A DNA stretch of 64,000 bases from JAHDFB01 sp965658745 (GTDB taxonomy: Bacteria; Bacteroidota; Bacteroidia; Chitinophagales; Saprospiraceae), in contig CBFHTK010000007.1 of assembly GCA_965658745.1 (NCBI GenBank), forward strand, positions 62,001 through 126,000, in the 5' to 3' direction. Below are positions 54,492 through 61,653 of the stretch, in pieces (within the stretch, counting starts at the first letter, position 1; every line of letters starts with the position of its first letter). The notes beneath the pieces are model-generated. The model ran no database searches and was not told where the DNA came from. It saw nothing but the letters and a program-made list of their open reading frames with translations. The translations under genes and the position numbers were made by a program.

Positions 54492-55358
54492 TTACTGTAT
54501 ATGTAATAATTTGAGGTTGTCAATAAAGACTTCAGAAAGAAAGGAACTAGACGAATTGGTTCTTAGAAATATGCGATAGCCTTCGGCTGGAATATTAAAT
54601 ATTGCTGGAGTAAAGTTCAAGTAGACTTTATTCCATTCCGCACGTGCGGGAAACGTAAATATATAAGGTATTTCAAAAGAGTTGCCTCCACCGAATGCAT
54701 ACATCCCTATTTCAAATGGAATGTCATTTTTATATTCAAATTCAATAAACACATCGCGACGATCATTGTCTAGGTCGGTAAACAAGAAGTCACTTCCTAC
54801 CAAGATGTCTCTTCCATTTTCAGAACTCAGCAAACCTGAATAAGATCCGTAATTTGCATCTTTGGTGGTGCGAACTAACATGGTCGAATCAATGCCGTCA
54901 AGATCAAAGGTCATACTGTTGGAAGACTCAAATGTCTCTACCAAATCGAATACAACATTGCTAGCATAATCAACTTGAGGATTTATTTCATATGTTTCAA
55001 AAGCCTCGAAAGTCTGATCCACTATGTAACTTGTCATCATGTTATATACTGTGATTGTATTCTTTCCGCCATTTTCACGAATAGCTGGTCGAATGGTCAG
55101 ATTTGAAACCTCTTTTGTTGGAATTACAGCAATTTCAGCGGGAAGCTCATAATAACCAATCGAGAAGTTTTCAAAGAAAATCTCTACATGATCAATTTGA
55201 TGAAGTCGCGGACCCTTCTCAAAATCATGAATAAATTCAATCGCAGATATATTTAGGAATGCAGGTTCTGGTCCTTGAGTAGCAAGTGGATTACATGAAC
55301 TGATAGCAAAAAGCAGTATGCTACATATTCCAATAGTAAGTAAGTGCAGTTTTGCCAT
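54492..55358 (-). CDS. Uncharacterised lipoprotein
   Basis: 288 residues, ATG at 55358. Lipoprotein signal with lipobox FAISSC. The mature protein is a beta-rich, Ser/Thr/Asn-rich chain with HDFEKGPRLHQIDHVEIFFENFSIGYYELPAEIAVIP near the front and a jelly-roll-like back half (DVFIEFEYKNDIPFEIGMYAFGGG, WNKVYLNFTPAIFN, YRIFLRTNSSSSF). I do not recognise a family. Its stop is 3 nt from the sugar transferase start and its start overlaps the upstream gene's stop (TAATG), so its product may serve the same envelope-polymer pathway. Confidence 0.72.
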   Translation of the reverse strand: MAKLHLLTIGICSILLFAISSCNPLATQGPEPAFLNISAIEFIHDFEKGPRLHQIDHVEIFFENFSIGYYELPAEIAVIPTKEVSNLTIRPAIRENGGKNTITVYNMMTSYIVDQTFEAFETYEINPQVDYASNVVFDLVETFESSNSMTFDLDGIDSTMLVRTTKDANYGSYSGLLSSENGRDILVGSDFLFTDLDNDRRDVFIEFEYKNDIPFEIGMYAFGGGNSFEIPYIFTFPARAEWNKVYLNFTPAIFNIPAEGYRIFLRTNSSSSFLSEVFIDNLKLLHIQ

Positions 55359-55663
55359 TAATTTTTGTATCGCATTAGTATATACCCAAACAAAACGACC
55401 AAACCAAGTAAAACGCTTGTCATGCGGAAGCCATTTTTCAAATGTTTTACGAAAGTTCGGATCTCTTTTTCAGATTCTTTGTGGGCAGGTATCACAATTG
55501 TTTCAAGAGCGTCACTACTTAACAAATCTCTTGCTCTTGCTTGAACGCCCGCTCGCACCATATTTCTATAAGATCGCATAACCTTCAATCTGAAATATAA
55601 ATTCAGAACTAGCATAGCGCCAAAAAGCACAATTATGAGAATGAGTAGGCTATTTTCCATCAT
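55358..55663 (-). CDS. Small membrane protein with N- and C-terminal helices
   Basis: 101 residues from ATG at 55663; an adjacent ATG is at 55660, and an upstream TTG was not used. One membrane segment at the N-terminus (SLLILIIVLFGAMLVLNLYF) and one at the C-terminus (MTSVLLGLVVLFGYILMRY) flank an Arg/Glu-rich helical segment. Unknown function. First gene of the operon that continues with the lipoprotein, sugar transferase, aroE and proline dehydrogenase. A -7 box lies 15 nt upstream. Confidence 0.7.
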   Translation of the reverse strand: MMENSLLILIIVLFGAMLVLNLYFRLKVMRSYRNMVRAGVQARARDLLSSDALETIVIPAHKESEKEIRTFVKHLKNGFRMTSVLLGLVVLFGYILMRYKN

Positions 55664-55678
55664 TATTAGTAAGGGCCG

Positions 55679-55686
55679 CAAATATA
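55679..55686 (-). promoter_or_regulatory. -7 box of the sugar transferase-aroE operon
   Basis: Reverse-strand TATATTTG, 15 nt before the ATG of the first gene. It supports the ATG at 55663 rather than the TTG at 55681, which lies inside this box. Confidence 0.5.
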
Positions 55687-55841
55687 CGGAGTTTTAATGA
55701 TTGCAATTCGCTGTGGGCGATAGTTTGGAACAAAAATTGATATATTTAACTAGCAGATCGATGGTTTAAACGATTAAGTTGTTTCATTGATCTTTTCTCT
55801 ATACCACTTGTTAACAGTCTTTACCTAACAAATCCATTTTA

Positions 55842-58388
55842 ATGCGCCTATTCTTATTTCTGTGTTTCAGTTTTGTATCTTTTTTTGGCTCGAGCCAAAA
55901 ATCACTTAATAATGTCGTTACCGAGAAAATTGACCTCAATTATTACCTTCCTGAGATGTCATACGATGCATCGATTTCTACTCCTGAATCCTATTTGGGA
56001 TTTCAAGTAGGAGAGTGGCATGTATCTCATGATCAATTGGTGGGATATATGAAGTTATTAGCCAGTGAAAGCGATCGAATAACGCTAGAGACTTATGCTT
56101 ATAGTCACGAGCATCGACCACTATTACTTTTGACGATATCTTCTGAGGATAATCAGAAACGGATTTCTGATATCCAAAAGGAACATGTGCAACTTTGTGA
56201 TGCCTCCAAAAGCGCAAAGTTGAACATTGACAAAATGCCTGTGGTTTTGTATCAAGGCTACAGCGTGCACGGAAATGAAAGCTCGGGTGCCAATGCAGCA
56301 TTGCTTGTAGCTTATTACTTAGCAGCCGGCGAAGGAAAAGAAGTACTAGACTTGCTTGACAATTCAGTCATTTTACTTGATCCATGTTATAACCCTGACG
56401 GCTTTCAGCGATTTTCTTCATGGGTTAATATGAATAAGAGCGGAACTCTTGTAAATGATCCCGCTGATCGCGAGTACAATGAGGTTTGGCCAGGAGGAAG
56501 AACCAATCATTATTGGTTTGATCTAAATCGTGATTGGCTTCTTTTGACACATCCAGAAAGTCGTGGTCGAATTGCCAATTTTCAAGCTTGGAAGCCCAAT
56601 GTTCTTACAGATCATCACGAAATGGGAACGAATTCTACTTTCTTTTTTCAGCCTGGAGTTCCTGAACGTACAAATCCCAATACTCCTCAATTGAATCAAA
56701 CTCTGACAGAAAAAATCGGCGTATTTCATGCAAAAGCACTCGATAAGATCGGCTCGATGTATTACACAAAAGAATCGTTCGATGATTTTTACTACGGAAA
56801 AGGCTCTACATATCCTGATATTCAGGGAAGCATTGGAATCTTGTTTGAACAGGCTAGTTCACGAGGACATGCACAGGAGAGTATCAATGGAGTTTTGGAA
56901 TTTCCATTCACAATAAGGAACCAAGTAGTGACGAGTCTTTCTACACAAGAAGCTGGGTTGAAAATGCGTAAAGAAATCCTTGAGTTTCAGAGAGATTTTT
57001 ATTTGGATGCATCCAAAGAGGCAAAACGATCAAAGATTAAAGCATACACATTCCCAAAACTTCCCGATTTCAATAAGTCAGCTTATCTAGTTGATATTCT
57101 TCGATCACATGATATTCGAGTTTATGCTGATCAGCAAGAAAACGGGTACTATTCGATCCCAGTTGATCAGCCACAGAGCCGCTTGATTCATATTATGATG
57201 GAGCAAGTAACCGATTTCAAAGTGAATATCTTTTATGATGTGTCTACTTGGACTTTTCCATATGCATTCGATCTGGAGATTACTGGAGAAGAGTCGTGGA
57301 CTATGAGCGGGCTCAAAGAAGTTACAAATACACTAAAAAGAAACGTCTCGAGTTTAGATGATTCGAGTGAAAATGTGGCTTACGCTTTCGAATGGCACGA
57401 TTGGAGATCAAGTACATTGCTAGGGATGTTACTGGAAAAAGATGTTCCTTGCACACTTATTCACGAGCCTTTTACAGCTGAAACAAACGGAGGTCAAAAG
57501 TTCTTTGATCGCGGAACCGTAATTGTAACTGGTCCAGCAAGTGAACGTTCGCAGATTTTTGAAATGTCCAAAGAGATTGGTATAGAGGTGATAGGTTTGA
57601 AAACGGGCTTGACGCAAAAAGGCGTAACATTGGGTAGTCCGTCTTCGAAGAAATTAGAAAAAGTTAAGGCTCTCATGATTATTGGAAGTGGAGTGAACGC
57701 CTATGACGCGGGTGAAATGTGGCATCATATGGATCAGCGATTGGGACTTTCTTTGTCAAAAGTCGAAATGGATAGGTTTGCCAATATTGACCTTAGTAGG
57801 TACAATACTATAATCATGCCTGATGGAAATTACCGTAGACTTAGCGATGCTTCAGTCGAAAAAATCAAGAGATGGGTTCAAAGTGGGGGTAATCTTCTAG
57901 CATTTAAGCGAGCTATATCTTCTCTTCAATCGAAAAAGATAATCTCAATAGAGACAGTTGCTACAGCAGCCACAGCTTTTGACGATAAGAGCTACGGTGA
58001 CAGAAAAGAGGAATCAGCAAAACATGTAATCGGTGGCGCGATCTTTCAGACCAATATCGATAATTCCTATCCTCTGTTTTATGGATATAGAGATCAAGAT
58101 CTTCCGGTATTCAAAAGAGGTACGCTTGCAATAAAGGCAGATATCGGCTCATTAGCATTTCCTATGAAGTATACCTCTTCGCCATTGGCAAGTGGATATG
58201 CGTCAAAAGAGAATATAGATAGAATAGCGGGTACCGCTGGACTATTTGTCGAAGGTTACGGTTCTGGGCGTATAGTATGTTCGGTTGATAATCCTGTTTT
58301 CCGTGGATACTGGATTGGAGGAAACAAATTATTTGATAATATGCTCTACTTTTCAAGTAGCATCTCACGTACAGGTACAAAAGGTTAA
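55842..58388 (+). CDS. Secreted M14 family zinc carboxypeptidase-like protein
   Basis: 848 residues, ATG at 55842, signal peptide ending at FFGSSQ. The M14 domain (about 50-350) has the zinc ligands in YQGYSVHGNESSGANAAL (H..E) and the distal His in VLTDHHEMGTNSTFF, and the substrate Arg/Asn region DPCYNPDGFQRFSSW...FDLNRDWLLLTHPES. The catalytic Glu is likely in the GILFEQASSRG segment. A long C-terminal part (about 430-848) has a glutamine-amidotransferase-like fold (IIMPDGNYRRLSDASVEKIKRWVQSGGNLLAF) often found with this subfamily. It is probably periplasmic or secreted, acting on peptides. There is no T9SS domain. Confidence 0.9.
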   Translation: MRLFLFLCFSFVSFFGSSQKSLNNVVTEKIDLNYYLPEMSYDASISTPESYLGFQVGEWHVSHDQLVGYMKLLASESDRITLETYAYSHEHRPLLLLTISSEDNQKRISDIQKEHVQLCDASKSAKLNIDKMPVVLYQGYSVHGNESSGANAALLVAYYLAAGEGKEVLDLLDNSVILLDPCYNPDGFQRFSSWVNMNKSGTLVNDPADREYNEVWPGGRTNHYWFDLNRDWLLLTHPESRGRIANFQAWKPNVLTDHHEMGTNSTFFFQPGVPERTNPNTPQLNQTLTEKIGVFHAKALDKIGSMYYTKESFDDFYYGKGSTYPDIQGSIGILFEQASSRGHAQESINGVLEFPFTIRNQVVTSLSTQEAGLKMRKEILEFQRDFYLDASKEAKRSKIKAYTFPKLPDFNKSAYLVDILRSHDIRVYADQQENGYYSIPVDQPQSRLIHIMMEQVTDFKVNIFYDVSTWTFPYAFDLEITGEESWTMSGLKEVTNTLKRNVSSLDDSSENVAYAFEWHDWRSSTLLGMLLEKDVPCTLIHEPFTAETNGGQKFFDRGTVIVTGPASERSQIFEMSKEIGIEVIGLKTGLTQKGVTLGSPSSKKLEKVKALMIIGSGVNAYDAGEMWHHMDQRLGLSLSKVEMDRFANIDLSRYNTIIMPDGNYRRLSDASVEKIKRWVQSGGNLLAFKRAISSLQSKKIISIETVATAATAFDDKSYGDRKEESAKHVIGGAIFQTNIDNSYPLFYGYRDQDLPVFKRGTLAIKADIGSLAFPMKYTSSPLASGYASKENIDRIAGTAGLFVEGYGSGRIVCSVDNPVFRGYWIGGNKLFDNMLYFSSSISRTGTKG

Positions 58389-58427
58389 TAAAGATCTAAC
58401 GGCAATTTTATCAATGACATATACATT

Positions 58428-58931
58428 CTAAAGCTTTGCGCCACTTGCCGAAACTTCTCCTAGTCTTGGCAGTGATGGTGACCACGTGTTTTCTGACCTC
58501 CAGTCATAGTTTGCCTCGATGAGATTTTCATCAATATGTAAGTCTCCCTGCAATGTTGAAATACTGAATCCTTCCGATTTGTCATAAATAAGTTGGATAG
58601 AACCGTCTTTTAGAACACCTTGAGCTTGCACTCTTCCATTAGGGAATGTTGGTTCTCAATCATTCCTTAAGCCAGCGACCAGCAATGTATCGCTCTGTCC
58701 TTGTAGACTTATAACAGTTATGTCATTTTCAAACTGAATCGTATCGTAGGCTATGCCCATCGGGTAACCTGATGAATCAAATACCTCCATGGGGCCATTG
58801 ATAGATGTTCCCGATAGAACGTAGGTTCCCACAAATGGCTTTATCTTTTCCTGTATATCTTGATTTTTACTGCAAGAAAGAATGGAAACCAGTAAAAGGC
58901 AAAGTAAGAGAGATTGTTTGTATGATTCCAT
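58428..58931 (-). pseudogene. Lipoprotein paralog interrupted by an in-frame TGA
   Basis: One frame of 168 codons from ATG 58931 to the stop at 58428, with TGA at 58658-58656. Upstream part: lipoprotein signal (LLLVSILSC) and EKIKPFVGTYVLSGTSINGPMEVFDSSG...YDTIQFEN. Downstream part: QAQGVLKDGSIQLIYDKSE...GDLHIDENLIEANYDW. Both parts match the intact neighbour at 59025-59528 (QEKIKPFVGSY, YDTIQFEN, GSIQLIYDKSD, LHIDEDALELEYVW), which has the same length. In an eye alignment the TGA falls on a Trp of the neighbour (GLLYSWNF against GLRND*EP), so a TGG-to-TGA change is the simplest origin. Confidence 0.8.
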
Positions 58932-59024
58932 AACGTATTCAATCAAAGTATTAAATTCTTCAGCATATTAATCAGTTCCCCTTTTTGTATTGAACCAATT
59001 AATATGAGAGAAATAGTCATATTC

Positions 59025-59528
59025 TTATTCAACTCTCATTCCATTACCAGTAATAAAACCTTTCACGGGTGGGACCCCTGACCAAACATCACTTCGATCC
59101 CAGACATACTCAAGCTCAAGAGCATCTTCGTCAATATGCAGAGTCCCAGTGATTTTCCTGTTGAAAGCAAGGTCTGATTTATCGTAAATCAGCTGTATAC
59201 TTCCATTTTCTAAAATGCCTTGGACTTGTTTGCGGTCTTGATCGAAGTTCCAAGAGTATAAAAGGCCGTCTACAACAAGTGTATCTGTATCTCCCAAAAG
59301 ACTTAGTTCGAGGGTTTCATTTTCAAATTGAATCGTATCGTAACCCATTCCAAGGTAATTTCCTACCGTATCATAAAACGATACTATGCCATGTATGGCG
59401 GTTCCGTCATAGGAATAGCTTCCAACAAATGGCTTTATCTTTTCTTGCTGGTCGACTTCAGGCCCATTTCCCGAACAAGAAGATAGCAACATAGTGACAA
59501 AAAGAATAGCTAGCAATCGAATCATCAT
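59025..59528 (-). CDS. Lipoprotein, intact paralog of the broken neighbour
   Basis: 167 residues, ATG at 59528 (a second ATG follows directly). Lipobox LLSSC, then a beta-rich domain: QEKIKPFVGSYSYDGTAIHGIVSFYDTVG, YDTIQFENETLELSLLG, DTLVVDGLLYSWNF, GSIQLIYDKSD and LHIDEDALELEYVWDRSDVW. Conserved hydrophobic strands suggest a lipocalin-like or beta-sandwich fold, but I do not know the family. It is 93 nt upstream of the broken copy on the same strand, consistent with tandem duplication. Confidence 0.75.
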   Translation of the reverse strand: MMIRLLAILFVTMLLSSCSGNGPEVDQQEKIKPFVGSYSYDGTAIHGIVSFYDTVGNYLGMGYDTIQFENETLELSLLGDTDTLVVDGLLYSWNFDQDRKQVQGILENGSIQLIYDKSDLAFNRKITGTLHIDEDALELEYVWDRSDVWSGVPPVKGFITGNGMRVE

Positions 59529-59650
59529 TGAATAAATAATTATCTAATCGTTAAATATCGCGAATATTATTCTTAAAATCAACCTAGATTTTAATGATGC
59601 TTGTCAAATCGACTAATCTTAACTATGTGGTGAGAAAAGGTAAGTATGAT

Positions 59651-60115
59651 CTATCTGTTCAACACGTTATCATACACGATAACTTTATCCCACCTGTCAT
59701 TATTATTCTTGACAAATTCTACATGGATCGAGTCATCCTGATAGGCTTTCTGATCTTGTATTGAATTGAATTCGATATTCATCGCGTAGGTATAGGTGTT
59801 ATCTACAATTGCCCGTTCTTCAGTTTTAGCTGCTTTACCTAATCTAAATCGCGCAACACTTTCAATATCTGCTAATTTCATCGCGTCATCTAAAAATGCA
59901 CGCATTTCATCTTTATCAAGATCATCTTTTAGCCAAACATAAACGGTATGCATTAATTTAGGATTTCGCAATTTAGCCAGCTCAACCTTCAAGGTGTTTA
60001 ATTCGTCAATATTGGCCTCAACATCTGCTACCTCTCCAGTATTACAGGATGCAAAAAGAAACATAAGGAGCATAGTTAAGATTCCAACTTTATTTATTGT
60101 GTTATCATTTTTCAT
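59651..60115 (-). CDS. Dabb (stress-responsive A/B barrel) domain lipoprotein
   Basis: 154 residues from ATG at 60115 (MKNDNTINKVGILTMLLMFLFASC). The TTG five codons upstream was not used. After the lipobox and a helical linker comes a Dabb domain: PKLMHTVYVWLKDDLDKDEMRAFLDDAMKLADIESVARFRLG, then YTYAMNIEFNSIQDQKAYQDDSIHVEFVKNN. Dabb proteins are dimeric ferredoxin-like barrels, and some are stress-linked or metal/ligand-binding. Periplasmic location is unusual for the family and is shown by the lipobox. No operon partner is close. Confidence 0.78.
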   Translation of the reverse strand: MKNDNTINKVGILTMLLMFLFASCNTGEVADVEANIDELNTLKVELAKLRNPKLMHTVYVWLKDDLDKDEMRAFLDDAMKLADIESVARFRLGKAAKTEERAIVDNTYTYAMNIEFNSIQDQKAYQDDSIHVEFVKNNNDRWDKVIVYDNVLNR

Positions 60116-60357
60116 ACATACAACATACAATAAATCTGTCTAAATTCAAAATGAACTTTACTCCTGGAACTGCCTCGATCTTTAATGAATATCAGAATGA
60201 CAATTCCTCGCTTATTAGTTTAGCTAATCTTGTAATTGTTAATCTGGCAATATGAACAAAGGGAAAAGCTACGATAACAACGTATCAATGTTCATTCCCA
60301 TAAAATCGATAGGAACTGTAAATAAGCATGTTGAACTTGAAATAAAATTTGATGCTT

Positions 60358-61341
60358 TTAGTCGAAAGACTGATTTTCCATACTAGCCTTGTCAACTAGT
60401 TCTTGATATTCAGAAGGAGACAATCCGTCAAGGCAATAATCAATCGGATTGATTGCTTTACCATTCAAGCGAACTTCATAATGTAGGTGTGGAGCAGTTG
60501 ATGTACCTGTACTACCAACCTTACCTATTTCTTGACCTTTTACGACCTCTTCACCCACTTTTACATCAATAGAATACATGTGTGCATAAAGCGTAACATA
60601 GCCATATCCATGATCAACTAAGATACTATTTCCGTAACCGTTTTTTCGTCGTTCAACTCGAATAACTTTACCATTGCCCGTTGCAATAATTGCCGTTCCA
60701 CGAGGAGCTGTAAAATCTATTCCTGCATGATGTTTTTTGACCTTGTGCACCGGGTGGATTCTGATTCCATATCCAGATAATGCTCCGAGGTTTCTTTTTA
60801 ACTTATCAATTCGCACTGGTTTGATACTTGGGATAGACGCTAGTCTTTTTTCTCTTTCAGAAGCCAAATTATGTAGTGTGTCAAGTGAAGATTTCTGCAA
60901 ATCGACTTTTCGCTTCAGTTTTTCAGCTCTAGCTAGATATTCTTTGAGTTGCTCTGTAGCATTTTTATTACTTGACAAATAATTATAGGTATTATGACCT
61001 CCAACTCCACCTTCCCAAACTGACTCGTCTATGGGGTCCATACCAAAAATGATACGGTGCACATTGGCATCCTTCTCTTGCAGCTCGTTGATATCAACAG
61101 AAAGTTGGTCCAAGTAACTTGATTGTTCTTCAATGTGCAGGCTTAGTTGACTGATTAGGTTCTGTTGTACTTTTTCCTGAGGCGAAACCATCAGTTTATC
61201 CATACCATAGTAAAAAATAAAGCCAGTCATCACTACTGCACATATATAGCTGCATACCTTAAGTATACGAGCTTTCATAGCTACTTCTACTTTCTCGTAA
61301 CGGAGCGTTAACGGATTATAGACGTATTTTTCTTTTTTCAT
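60358..61341 (-). CDS. M23 family metallopeptidase (LytM-type, peptidoglycan hydrolase)
   Basis: 327 residues from ATG at 61341 (MKKEKYVYNPLTLRYEKVEV), the usual start of Bacteroidota homologs; an ATG 13 codons upstream is possible. One N-terminal membrane segment (about 30-50) places the rest in the periplasm. A coiled coil (about 65-160) leads to the LytM domain with LSGYGIRIHPVHKVKKHHAGIDFTAPRGTAI (H...D zinc ligands) and TSTAPHLHYEVRLNG (HxH). The zinc site is complete, so this should be an active endopeptidase acting on cell-wall cross-links in growth or division. It is divergent from alaS, as is common in Bacteroidota. Confidence 0.9.
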   Translation of the reverse strand: MKKEKYVYNPLTLRYEKVEVAMKARILKVCSYICAVVMTGFIFYYGMDKLMVSPQEKVQQNLISQLSLHIEEQSSYLDQLSVDINELQEKDANVHRIIFGMDPIDESVWEGGVGGHNTYNYLSSNKNATEQLKEYLARAEKLKRKVDLQKSSLDTLHNLASEREKRLASIPSIKPVRIDKLKRNLGALSGYGIRIHPVHKVKKHHAGIDFTAPRGTAIIATGNGKVIRVERRKNGYGNSILVDHGYGYVTLYAHMYSIDVKVGEEVVKGQEIGKVGSTGTSTAPHLHYEVRLNGKAINPIDYCLDGLSPSEYQELVDKASMENQSFD

Positions 61342-61653
61342 CGATTCAATCTTGATCAAATTAGTACATTTGCTTTTCATTTACGATTGAAAAGCAATGG
61401 CTTTTCTCCAGTAATTAGGAGGTCTATTTGTTCAAAAGGTGGTTGTTAATTTGCAGCATCAAAAATAGACGCGATTTAAGAGAAATCAAAATTTTTACAT
61501 CAAAAATATAAAAAAGTCAAATATTTATATTCTTAAAGTGTAAGTTCTTGTAATTTAATCTTTTAATTGAAGTCGTGCATTTGAATATGATGGATAATTA
61601 GCCTTTTCAAATAATTATATATTAGCAATTAATTTATACAAGCGATCAAGACG

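Noticed and set aside
26499..58658. Selenocysteine insertion at the internal TGA codons
   Set aside because: No SECIS-like hairpin was recognised just after the TGAs, the positions do not match Cys active sites, and the paralog has Trp at one of them.
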